NCBI GenBank assembly: GCA_041687675.1
Contig: JAWLBM010000047.1
Coordinates: 1-36,696, forward strand
Source of the DNA: JAWLBM01 sp041687675
GTDB lineage: Bacteria > Pseudomonadota > Alphaproteobacteria > Rhizobiales > Pleomorphomonadaceae
DNA length: 36,696 nt
Direction: 5' to 3'
Of the stretch, positions 26,579 to 36,696 are shown piece after piece (the first letter of the stretch is position 1; every line of letters begins with the position of its first letter). Both the position numbers and the translations under genes were made by a program. The notes under the pieces were generated by a model. That model had not been told where the DNA came from, did not search any database, and saw only the letters and a list, made by a program, of their open reading frames with translations.

Positions 26579-27361
26579 ATGCCGGACATCTTCGAAACCC
26601 TCTCCGGCCCCGGTGGCCACGACCCGACCAAGGCGCAGGAGAAGGCCCGGCAGGTGGCGCGGGGCGAACTGCCGAAGCGCTTCTACAAGGCCGCGAGGGC
26701 CGGCAAGGCCGGGGACGGCTTCCGCGTCCTTCTCGACGAGCGGCCCGTGCGCACGCCTGCGAAGGCCGTGCTGGCGGTGCCGGACGAGGTGGTCGCCGAG
26801 GCGCTGGCGGCGGAGTGGAACGCCCAGGGCGCGGTGATCGACCCGGGCACCATGCCGCTGACCCGCCTCGTCAACATCGCCATCGACGGCGTGCCCGCGG
26901 TTGCCGGCCAGGTGAAGGACGAGATCGCGGCCTATGCGGGCAACGACCTCCTCGCTTACCGCGCCGATGGCCCCGAGCGGCTGGTCGCCCGCCAGACGGA
27001 GCTCTGGGACCCGATCGTCGCCCACGCCGAGAAGCGCCTCGGCCTGCGCGTCCGCCTCGCCGAGGGCGTGATGCCGGTCGACCAGGACGCCGCGCTGGTG
27101 CCCGCCGTCCGCGCGGCGCTGCCGGACGATCCCTTCGCCCTCGCCGGGCTGCACACGGTGACCTCGATCACCGGCTCGGCGCTGATCGCGCTGGCGCTGC
27201 TCGACCGGCGGTTGGACGCGGCGGCCGCCTTCGCCGCCGCGCACGTCGACGAGGACTGGAACATCGAGCTGTGGGGGGAGGACGCCGAGGCCGCCCGCCG
27301 CCGCGCCTTCCGCAAGGGCGAGATGATCGCCGCCGCCCTGCTGGTGGAGCGGTTCGGCTAA
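26579..27361 (+). CDS. ATP12-family F1-ATPase assembly chaperone
   Basis: A 260-residue ATP12 protein, which in mitochondria binds the free alpha subunit of F1-ATPase until it joins beta. Conserved features are RFYKAARAG, the FRVLLDERPVRTPAK N-terminal segment, TRLVNIAID, YAGNDLLAYRAD and the C-terminal signature EDWNIELWGED. ATP12 is restricted among bacteria largely to alphaproteobacteria, which supports the taxonomic assignment. It follows the HAD gene by 67 bp and precedes pccB by 70 bp in the same direction. Confidence 0.93.
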   Translation: MPDIFETLSGPGGHDPTKAQEKARQVARGELPKRFYKAARAGKAGDGFRVLLDERPVRTPAKAVLAVPDEVVAEALAAEWNAQGAVIDPGTMPLTRLVNIAIDGVPAVAGQVKDEIAAYAGNDLLAYRADGPERLVARQTELWDPIVAHAEKRLGLRVRLAEGVMPVDQDAALVPAVRAALPDDPFALAGLHTVTSITGSALIALALLDRRLDAAAAFAAAHVDEDWNIELWGEDAEAARRRAFRKGEMIAAALLVERFG

Positions 27362-27431
27362 CGTCTAAAGTGCCGCACCCGTCCCCTTCGTGTAGGGAGT
27401 AGCCGTGGACCGGTGAGGGAGGCGTTGCGCC

Positions 27432-28964
<1,533 letters not shown>

Positions 28965-29082
28965 CCGGCGCCGGGGCGGGCGACCTAGCCGCGGCGGCCG
29001 CGCGCCGGGTGTCGCAGGGGTTTGCGAGCCCGGCGCCCGGTCCCATATCATCCGGATGACGGATGGAGCGCGGAGGCCGACC

Positions 29083-29805
29083 ATGGGCGATCGCAACGTG
29101 GTGCGACCGGGAACCGGGACGCAGCCGGCGGAGACCCCGTCGGCGACCTCGGAGATCGAGGCCTTCCTGGAGGCCGCCAAGACCAGCGGGCCGGGCGCTG
29201 GGCGCGGGCGCCTCATCTTCGCCCTCGACGCCACCATGAGCCGGCAGCCCACCTGGGACCGGGCGGTGCACCTGCAGGCCGAGATGTTCGAGGAAACCGC
29301 CCGGATCGGCTCGCTCGACGTGCAGCTCGTCTATTTCCGCGGCTTCGGCGAATGCCGGGCGAGCCGCTTCGTCCGCGACGCCCGTGCGCTCGCCGACCTG
29401 ATGACCCGGATCGACTGCCGGGGCGGGCGGACGCAGATCGGCAAGGTGCTCTCCCACGCGACCGCCACCTCTCGCGAGGCCAAGGTGGCGGCCATGGTCT
29501 ACGTCGGCGACGCCATGGAGGAGAACGTCGACGCGCTCGCCGACAAGGCCGGCGAGCTTGCGCTGCTGGGCACCAAGGTGTTCCTGTTCCAGGAGGGCAG
29601 GGACCCTGCGGCGAGCCGCGCCTTCGCCGAGATCGCGCGGCTGACCAAGGGCGCCCACGTCCACCTCGACAGCGCCGCCGCCGCGACCCTTGGCCGCCTG
29701 CTGCGGGCGGTGGCCGCCTACGCGGTCGGCGGGATGACCGCGCTCGAGGACCTCGGCAAGGGCGGCGACCAGGCGGTCCGGGCGCTGCTGACGCAGATGA
29801 AATGA
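29083..29805 (+). CDS. vWA-like domain protein, conserved in rhizobia
   Basis: A soluble protein of about 240 residues. Residues 40-235 look like a von Willebrand A fold: the first strand RLIFALDATMSRQ carries a degenerate MIDAS DxTxS (Asp49, Thr51, Ser53), VQLVYFRG and MVYVGDAMEEN form later strands, and TKVFLFQEGRD a further one. The first 35 residues are disordered. The ATG at 29083 is preferred, because GGAGG (29072-29076) lies six bases upstream; an ATG at 29056 would add nine residues. The function is unknown. It is followed by a membrane J-domain gene on the same strand. Confidence 0.78.
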   Translation: MGDRNVVRPGTGTQPAETPSATSEIEAFLEAAKTSGPGAGRGRLIFALDATMSRQPTWDRAVHLQAEMFEETARIGSLDVQLVYFRGFGECRASRFVRDARALADLMTRIDCRGGRTQIGKVLSHATATSREAKVAAMVYVGDAMEENVDALADKAGELALLGTKVFLFQEGRDPAASRAFAEIARLTKGAHVHLDSAAAATLGRLLRAVAAYAVGGMTALEDLGKGGDQAVRALLTQMK

Positions 29806-29962
29806 GCTTCGGGAACGAGGTCGCCCCCGAGGAGGTTACCGGTGACCGTCGCGGCGTTGGCCGTCCCCGCCCCCTCGACGCCGCTCCAACTCATGCTAGA
29901 ACATGTGGCAGTCAAGGATCGCGCCCCGCGCGGGCACGTCCGGAAGGACCTCGAATACGACA

Positions 29963-30673
29963 ATGAACGGGATCGTCGTCGCGCTGGTCTTGGTCGTCGC
30001 GCTGCTGCTGGCGCTGCGATGGTTCGTGAACGCAAACCCCGCGGTGATCGCGGCGAACTGGCGGGTGATGGTGCTCGTCGGGGGCTTCGCGCTGGCCGGC
30101 GTGCTGGCGATGACCGGCAGGGTGGGGCTTGCGGTGCCCCTGATCGCCTTGCTGGTGACCCTCTACAGCCGCGGCATCCTCTCCTCGCCGCGGCCGACCC
30201 GGATGCGGGGCCAGGGCGGGCGGCAGAAGTCGATGGTCCGTTCCGCGGCGCTGGAGATGGAACTCGACCACGAGACCGGGGCGATGAGCGGCCGGGTGCT
30301 CGCCGGCAGCTTCGAGGGCCGCGACCTCGACACCCTCGATCCCGCGGCGCTGTCGCGCCTTGCCATCGAGATCGGCACCGACACCGAGAGCCGGGCGCTA
30401 CTGGAGGCTTATCTTGACCGCCGGATGCCCGGATGGCGTGAGCACATGAAGGCTGACGCGGGTGCGGGGCATCGTCGACCGCCGAATGCGGGCGCCATGA
30501 GCGAGGAGGAGGCGTACCAGATCCTTGGGCTTGAGAAGGGTGCCCGGGAGCCCGAGATCCGGGCTGCCCACCGCCGGCTCATGAAGAAGATGCATCCCGA
30601 TAGCGGCGGCTCCACGTTCCTGGCTGCCAGGATCAACGAGGCCAAGGACCGGCTTCTCTCCAAACATCGCTAA
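29963..30673 (+). CDS. Membrane-anchored J-domain protein (Pam18/DjlA-like)
   Basis: A 236-residue protein with two N-terminal membrane segments (about 2-22 and 34-69), a linker with predicted helices, and a C-terminal J domain (about 182-236). The J domain has EEAYQILGLEKGAREPEIRAAHRRLMKKMHPD, with the HPD triad at 211-213. The architecture (TM first, J domain last) is like mitochondrial Pam18/TIM14 and bacterial relatives, which stimulate DnaK/Hsp70 at the membrane. No G/F-rich region or zinc finger is present. The ATG at 29963 gives a start immediately before the first membrane helix. Its role here is inferred only from the domain. Confidence 0.85.
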   Translation: MNGIVVALVLVVALLLALRWFVNANPAVIAANWRVMVLVGGFALAGVLAMTGRVGLAVPLIALLVTLYSRGILSSPRPTRMRGQGGRQKSMVRSAALEMELDHETGAMSGRVLAGSFEGRDLDTLDPAALSRLAIEIGTDTESRALLEAYLDRRMPGWREHMKADAGAGHRRPPNAGAMSEEEAYQILGLEKGAREPEIRAAHRRLMKKMHPDSGGSTFLAARINEAKDRLLSKHR

Positions 30674-30722
30674 CTCTCGAGACTCGTTGACTGCGGGGAG
30701 CGGCTGTGTCCGGGGCCCGGTC

Positions 30723-30745
30723 CCCTCCGGCTCAGAGCCGGAGGG
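30723..30745. terminator. Hairpin overlapping the carboxypeptidase stop codon
   Basis: CCCTCCGGCTC (30723-30733), A, GAGCCGGAGGG (30735-30745) is a perfect 11-bp inverted repeat. Its centre is the TGA stop of the minus-strand carboxypeptidase gene (30732-30734). It lies between converging genes but lacks a T tract on either side, so factor-independent termination would be weak. Confidence 0.4.
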
Positions 30746-32396
30746 CGAAGCAGGCCATGGAGTTCTTCTTGAGCGCGGCGCAGGCGCGCTGCGCTTCCTT
30801 CTGGCTGTCGAAACCGGCGAAGCGGGCGCGGACGAAGGTCTGGTTGTCCTTCTCCACCGTCTCGGTCACCGGGGCCGCGCCGGCGAGGACCTTGCCGGCC
30901 TTGCCGCGGGCCTTGTCGATGAGGCGCATGGCGGCATCCTCCGAGTCCACCGCGCCGACCTGGATCAGCCAGCCGGAGATCGCCTCGCGGGGCACCTCGG
31001 CACGGGCGGGCGGCGGGGCCGCGGGCGCCGGCGGCGGGACCGGGGCCGCGGCCGTCTCGACGGGCTGCGGCACCTCGAAGGTCTTCACCGCGTCGAAAGC
31101 GGTCGCGCTGATGCGCGAGTCGATGATCGCGGCCAGAGGATCCTTGTCCACCGAGGCGGTGTCGATGTCGGCGAAGGCCTCGGCGGCGGAGGAGGGGAGG
31201 CCCTCGGCCACCGCCGGCAGCGGCGCGTCGCCGACCGGAAGGGCGAGCGTGCGCACGACCTTCGCCTCGCCCGCCGGGACGGGCGCCGGCGGCGTCATCT
31301 GCCCGAGGGAGGCGACCTCGACCGGCGCGTCGACGGCCGCGGGCGCCTCGGGAGCCGGCGGCGGCGCGGGCGGCAGCGCCGCGGCGACGGCCGCGGGATC
31401 CGCCGTTTCGGAGGCGGCGGCCATCATCAGTTCCACCGGGCGCGGGACCGGCCTCGGGTGGTTGGACGGAATGGCGGCCGCGACGCCGCCGGCGGCGACC
31501 TTCGGCGCGTTCTTCACGGAGGCGACCAGCTCGGAATCCCAGCCCTTGCCGCGGTCGGCCTTGGGCAGGTAGCGGGCGATGAGGTCGCGCATGTGGGCGT
31601 CGCGGCTGCGGCTGGTGCGACCGCCCATCACCACGGCGACCAGCTTGCGGCCGTCGCGCTTGACCGAGCTGACCAGGTTGAAGCCGGAGGCGTTGATGTA
31701 GCCGGTCTTGATGCCGTCGACGCCCTGGACGCTGCCGAGCAGGCGGTTGTGGTTGCCCATGGTGCGGCCCTTCCACGTGAAGGACCGGGTGGAGAAGTAG
31801 GGGTAGTACTTCGGGAAGCGGACCTGCAGGGCGACGCCCAGCTTCATCATGTCGCGGGCGGTGGTGTACTGGCCGCGGTCCGGAAGCCCGTGCGGGTTCC
31901 TGAAGACGGTGCTCTTCATGCCGAGCGCCCGGGCGGTCTTTGTCATCCGGTCGGCGAAGGCGGGCACGGAGCCGGCGACGTTCTCGCCGACCACCGTCGC
32001 CACGTCGTTGGCGGACTTGGTGACGAGCGCCTTGATCGCGTCCTCGACCGAGATCGCCTCGCCCGGCTTCAGGCCGAGCTTGGACGGCGGCTGGCGCGCC
32101 GCGTTCTGCGACACCTTGAACTTGCTGCCCAGCTTGAAGCGGCCGCGCTCGAGGTCCTCGAACAGGACGTAGAGCGTCATCATCTTGGTGAGCGAGGCGG
32201 GATAGCGCCGGCTGTCGGCGTTCGCCTCGTAGAGCACGTCCCCGGTGACGGCATCGACCACGATGGCCGCGTACTTCGGGTTCGCATCGGAGGTCTTCGG
32301 GGTGGCGGCCATCAGGCCGGTCGCCAGGACGGCGACGGCCGCGGCCTTTGCAAACATGCGGACCCGACCTGCAATATCGATACGCCAACTCGACAC
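30732..32396 (-). CDS. D-alanyl-D-alanine carboxypeptidase with C-terminal SPOR domain
   Basis: A 554-residue exported penicillin-binding protein of the S11 family. An N-terminal signal peptide (hydrophobic AKAAAVAVLATGLMA) precedes the catalytic domain with SLTK at 68-71, SAN at 128-130 and KTG at 230-232, the classical triad. The C-terminal 80 residues or so form a SPOR domain (GWLIQVGAVDSEDAAMRLIDKARGK), which binds denuded glycan at division sites. A long Pro/Ala-rich linker (about 300-460) joins them. The role is trimming of the terminal D-alanine of pentapeptides in the periplasm. The GTG at 32396 has GGGAG nine bases upstream; ATG at 32357 is an alternative that still keeps the signal peptide. 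Confidence 0.94.
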   Translation of the reverse strand: MSSWRIDIAGRVRMFAKAAAVAVLATGLMAATPKTSDANPKYAAIVVDAVTGDVLYEANADSRRYPASLTKMMTLYVLFEDLERGRFKLGSKFKVSQNAARQPPSKLGLKPGEAISVEDAIKALVTKSANDVATVVGENVAGSVPAFADRMTKTARALGMKSTVFRNPHGLPDRGQYTTARDMMKLGVALQVRFPKYYPYFSTRSFTWKGRTMGNHNRLLGSVQGVDGIKTGYINASGFNLVSSVKRDGRKLVAVVMGGRTSRSRDAHMRDLIARYLPKADRGKGWDSELVASVKNAPKVAAGGVAAAIPSNHPRPVPRPVELMMAAASETADPAAVAAALPPAPPPAPEAPAAVDAPVEVASLGQMTPPAPVPAGEAKVVRTLALPVGDAPLPAVAEGLPSSAAEAFADIDTASVDKDPLAAIIDSRISATAFDAVKTFEVPQPVETAAAPVPPPAPAAPPPARAEVPREAISGWLIQVGAVDSEDAAMRLIDKARGKAGKVLAGAAPVTETVEKDNQTFVRARFAGFDSQKEAQRACAALKKNSMACFALRL

Positions 32397-32626
32397 TTGG
32401 CTGAACTCCCGCCTGGAGAAGACAATTCTGGGTCAGTCGCTTGCCGGAGCCTTGTGGCAACCCGGTGTCGGCGCGTCGGATGAGCCCCCGTCACCGGCGC
32501 GTCCGACGGAGAGCAGGCTACGGGCGACGCGGTTACCATCCGGTAAAGTTGACGGGACATGAATGTGGCCGGACGGATTGTCGCGGCCGCTGGCGAGGCC
32601 GGCCGCCCGGGGATCCGAAAAGCCCA

Positions 32627-32641
32627 TTGTGCAGCGCACAA
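32627..32641 (+). promoter_or_regulatory. Palindromic operator upstream of the phasin gene (PhaR-like)
   Basis: TTGTGCAGCGCACAA is a perfect 6-3-6 inverted repeat with core TGC-N3-GCA, the form recognised by the PHA-responsive repressor PhaR in Paracoccus and Rhodobacter. It ends seven bases before the -35 element. A second TGC-rich stretch TGCTGCAGTGCA (32659-32670) fills the promoter spacer. Binding is inferred from resemblance. Confidence 0.5.
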
Positions 32642-32648
32642 AAAACCG

Positions 32649-32676
32649 TTGACAGCCGTGCTGCAGTGCATATAAT
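32649..32676 (+). promoter_or_regulatory. Consensus sigma-70 promoter of the phasin gene
   Basis: TTGACA (32649-32654) and TATAAT (32671-32676) are both perfect hexamers with a 16-bp spacer, rare in this GC-rich genome. Transcription would start near 32683, about 80 nt before the phasin ATG. This predicts strong basal expression that needs a repressor for control. Confidence 0.75.
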
Positions 32677-32763
32677 GACGCTCATCAAGCAGGCGGACGT
32701 CCCCGGTCGGGGTTCGGAACGAGATCCGCCTCTTCAAACCAGCGGACGATCAGGAGACCGACA

Positions 32764-33096
32764 ATGGCCACCGGCTACGAGGATGTGCAGAAGATGCTCA
32801 AGGACAACATGGACACCGCGATGAAGTCGGCTGACGTCGTCAGCAAGGGCTTCCAGGCGATTGCCGCCGAGGCTACCGACTACTCGAAGAAGTCCGTCGA
32901 GGACTCCTCGAAGTACTTCGAGAAGCTGGTCGGCGCCAAGTCGCTCGACGCGGTGATCGAGGTGCAGACCGAGTACTTCAAGAAGTCCTACGAGGGCGCC
33001 GTGGGCCAGATGACCAAGCTCGGCGAGATGTACGCCGACCTCGCCAAGGAAATGGCGAAGCCCTACGAGGGCATGGTCTCCAAGTTCCAGAAGTGA
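32764..33096 (+). CDS. Phasin family protein
   Basis: A 110-residue phasin (Phasin_2 type) almost entirely made of amphipathic helices. The sequence runs MATGYEDVQKMLKDNMDTAMK..., with the typical FQAIAAEATDYSKKSVED and the QTEYFKKSYEGAVGQMTKLGEMYADLAKE segment. Phasins coat polyhydroxyalkanoate granules and limit their coalescence; small phasins of alphaproteobacteria may also have general stress functions. CAGGAG precedes the ATG. It has its own perfect promoter, an operator-like palindrome and a strong terminator, so it is a monocistronic, highly expressed unit. Confidence 0.92.
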   Translation: MATGYEDVQKMLKDNMDTAMKSADVVSKGFQAIAAEATDYSKKSVEDSSKYFEKLVGAKSLDAVIEVQTEYFKKSYEGAVGQMTKLGEMYADLAKEMAKPYEGMVSKFQK

Positions 33097-33555
33097 CGAC
33101 ACCCCGCGCGCGGCGCGGGTGATCGCAGGCTCGAAGGGCCCGGTTCCACCCAGGTGGAGCCGGGCCCTTTCGCATGCGCGGGACCGCGTGGCCGCCCCGG
33201 CCGAACCCCGGCACGCCGCGGCGTCGCCGATCCCGCGGCCCGTCCCGCCAAGGATGGGGGCGAGTGGCCCAAACTGCCCGCTTCACAAATCGGCGAAGAC
33301 GTGTTCGACTCCTCACTTGCGAGGATCCACGCCCCTGTTAACCGGGATGGGCGGACCCTATATCGGGGTTCATGCGTTGCTCGGAAGCGGCCCGCCCGGC
33401 GGGTCGCCGACGGTGTCCGCCGGCAGTGGCCGGGGTCGGCCGGGAACCCGGTGGTGCGTCGCATCTGGGGGGCGCGGGGTGGTGAGCCTCGCGCGGGAGA
33501 CGGGCCTTCGGTCGCGACCGCGCGGCCGCTGGTGCTAGACAGAGCCGAACGAACG
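33097..33555. other. Region between phasin and clpS
   Basis: 459 bp without a gene. It begins with the phasin terminator (33136-33170). The rest probably holds the clpS-clpA promoter. A CCCTATAT-like -10 is visible at 33357-33364, but I cannot pair it with a convincing -35 of the heat-shock or housekeeping type. Open frames crossing the region into clpS are upstream extensions of the ClpS frame without family support. Confidence 0.5.
33136..33170 (+). terminator. Rho-independent terminator after the phasin gene
   Basis: GGGCCCGGTTCCACC (33136-33150) pairs with GGTGGAGCCGGGCCC (33153-33167) over 15 bp with one wobble, followed by TTT. It begins 40 bp after the phasin stop. Confidence 0.8.
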
Positions 33556-33894
33556 ATGAGCAACGATATCCGCGGCAGCGACGACAACGACGGGAACGAC
33601 AGCGGCACCGGCGTCGTAACCAAGACTCGGACCCGAACCAAGCGGCCGAGCATGTATCGCGTGCTCATCCTGAACGACGACTACACACCGATGGAGTTCG
33701 TGGTCCACGTGCTGGAGCGCTTCTTCAACAAGGGCAGGGACGAGGCGACCCAGATCATGCTCCACGTCCACCATCACGGCGTCGGCGAATGCGGCGTCTA
33801 CACCTATGAAGTGGCCGAGACGAAGGTGACCCAGGTCATGGACTTCGCCCGGCGCCATCAGCACCCTCTGCAGTGCGTCATGGAAAAGAAGTGA
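33556..33894 (+). CDS. clpS: ATP-dependent Clp protease adaptor ClpS
   Basis: A 112-residue ClpS, the adaptor that delivers N-end-rule substrates to ClpA. The N-terminal 28 residues are a disordered Asp/Gly/Asn-rich arm. The core has VLILNDDYTPMEFVVHVLERFF with Asn40 and Asp41 contacting the alpha-amino group of the substrate, and VHHHGVGECGVYTYEVAETK with His72, matching E. coli His66. Adjacency to clpA supports the ClpS1-type classification, although alphaproteobacteria often have a second ClpS elsewhere. The start at 33556 gives MSNDIRGSDD; longer upstream frames are not conserved. It ends nine bases before clpA. Confidence 0.96.
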   Translation: MSNDIRGSDDNDGNDSGTGVVTKTRTRTKRPSMYRVLILNDDYTPMEFVVHVLERFFNKGRDEATQIMLHVHHHGVGECGVYTYEVAETKVTQVMDFARRHQHPLQCVMEKK

Positions 33895-33903
33895 GGTACG
33901 CCC

Positions 33904-36351
<2,448 letters not shown>

Positions 36352-36372
<21 letters not shown>

Positions 36373-36399
36373 CGGCGTGCCGCCGAAGACCGGCTGACG
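36352..36399 (+). repeat. Imperfect 23-bp tandem duplication across the clpA stop
   Basis: Bases 36352-36374 and 36377-36399 agree at 21 of 23 positions. The first copy encodes the last residues of ClpA and its TGA; the second repeats both downstream. The duplicate is untranslated and shows a small 3'-end slippage or duplication event. Confidence 0.6.
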
Positions 36400-36406
36400 A
36401 CCCCGA

Positions 36407-36433
36407 CCCCGCCCTCCCGAGGGCGGGGTTTTT
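36407..36433 (+). terminator. Rho-independent terminator of clpS-clpA
   Basis: CCCCGCCCTC (36407-36416), CC, GAGGGCGGGG (36419-36428) followed by TTTTT (36429-36433). It lies 35 bp after the clpA stop. A second partial copy of the arm (CTCCCGAGGGCGGGG) follows without a T tract. Confidence 0.85.
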
Positions 36434-36475
36434 CTGGCCTCCCGAGGGCGGGGTGGGAGGGCACCGGGAGGATGT

Positions 36476-36604
36476 GTCGCCCCGGCGAAGGCCCGGCCGT
36501 CGGTCGCCCCTGGCATCGGCCGGACGCATGGCCGTCCTCCCGGCGGAAGCCCGGGCCGTCGGTGCATCGGCCGGACACGTGTCCGTCATCCCGGCGGAAG
36601 CCGG
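36476..36604. repeat. REP-like units in tandem beside the right IS copy
   Basis: Three degenerate units begin near 36476, 36533 and 36584. Each contains CCCGGCG-AAG-CCGG-type hairpins; the first two continue into GGCCGTCGG...GCATCGGCCGGAC. Unit length is about 51-57 bp. The third unit is GTCATCCCGGCGGAAGCCGG (36585-36604), the part shared with the left end of the window. Confidence 0.65.
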
Positions 36605-36682
36605 CAACTGTGTCTGCTGGGTCAGGCTGCGAAGGTTTTCTGGTCTCTGAGGATGGCGTTGAGCATGGTCAGGAGCTTCCTC
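36585..36682 (-). repeat. Right copy of the 98-bp inverted repeat
   Basis: Reverse complement of bases 1-98 with one substitution. The hairpin arms CCGGC/GCCGG enclose GGAA here and GAAA in the left copy, so both keep a GNRA tetraloop when read in this direction. Confidence 0.85.
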
Positions 36683-36696
36683 GCGGTGGCGATGAG
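36622..36696 (-). mobile_element. 3' end of an IS110-like transposase gene (partial), second copy
   Basis: Read on the minus strand from the window edge: LIATA, then the 19 residues RKLLTMLNAILRDQKTFAA and TGA (36624-36622). It matches the left copy exactly over the shared codons and extends it by five residues. The gene runs beyond the window, so the catalytic domains and the noncoding end that would hold a bridge RNA are not visible. Confidence 0.7.

Larger units (their letters stand above)
32397..32763. other. Divergent regulatory region between the carboxypeptidase and phasin genes
   Basis: This 367-bp region has no gene. It contains an inverted repeat TTACC-ATCC-GGTAA at 32533-32546, probably on the carboxypeptidase side, then the phasin operator-like palindrome (32627-32641) and the consensus promoter (32649-32676). 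The transcript leader of the phasin gene would be about 80 nt. Confidence 0.6.

Noticed and set aside
33300..33370. Heat-shock (sigma-32) promoter of clpS-clpA
   Set aside because: A CCCTATAT-like -10 exists at 33357, but no CTTGAA-type -35 lies at a suitable distance.
33154..33555. 134-residue N-terminal extension of ClpS
   Set aside because: In frame and open, but it starts inside the phasin terminator and has no resemblance to ClpS; the ATG at 33556 gives the known N-terminal arm.
36476..36604. CRISPR array
   Set aside because: Repeats are degenerate, lack unique spacers of constant length and are palindromic REP-like units; no cas gene is nearby.

Overview
This window reads as a 36.7-kb piece of a GC-rich alphaproteobacterial chromosome, most likely Hyphomicrobiales (Rhizobiales). 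The reasons are the suf cluster with two cysteine desulfurases, an MbfA-type ferritin/VIT1 iron exporter, two Irr-type ICE boxes, an ATP12 homologue, a malic enzyme fused to a phosphotransacetylase domain, a small phasin, a RIME-like palindromic repeat, and the crcB-rluC-HAD-atp12-pccB order. Almost all of it is ordinary core chromosome; I see no phage, CRISPR array, tRNA or rRNA.

Layout. Both ends carry the last codons of the same IS110-like transposase, pointing inward, so the whole segment lies between two inverted copies of one insertion sequence. Next to each copy is a REP-like hairpin. After a divergent alpha/beta hydrolase (162-815) comes the suf operon (1098-8098): cysteine desulfurase, sufB, sufC, sufD, sufS, sufT-like and sufA, preceded by an ICE/Irr-like box and a structured leader. 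A TfoX-N protein follows, converging on a GGDEF protein and an RhlE-type DEAD-box helicase. A 700-bp gene-poor stretch then leads to an exported fasciclin-domain protein. Next are mbfA (with its own ICE-like box), a beta-CASP metallohydrolase overlapping a MgtC/DUF4010 membrane protein, a family-2 glycosyltransferase, moaB, a ceramidase-like membrane hydrolase, maeB, ndk and a cytoplasmic molybdopterin oxidoreductase.

From 24.4 kb a co-directional run (crcB, rluC, HAD phosphatase, atp12, pccB) is followed by a vWA-like protein and a membrane-anchored J-domain protein. These converge on a D,D-carboxypeptidase with a C-terminal SPOR domain. A phasin gene with a consensus sigma-70 promoter and a TGC-N3-GCA palindrome resembling PhaR operators comes next, then clpS and clpA.

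How the parts work together. The clearest theme is iron: Fe-S cluster assembly (suf) and iron export (mbfA) sit 12 kb apart, each behind a 7-3-7 TTTAGAA/TTCTAAA-type box. ClpS-ClpA form the N-end-rule unfoldase. MaeB, PccB and the phasin belong to central carbon and polyhydroxyalkanoate metabolism. I found no convincing wholly new system. The most unusual signals are regulatory or architectural: the inverted IS110 ends beside GNRA-capped REP hairpins, the paired ICE boxes, the phasin operator/promoter, and a terminator embedded in the coding sequence of the opposite-strand tfoX-like gene.
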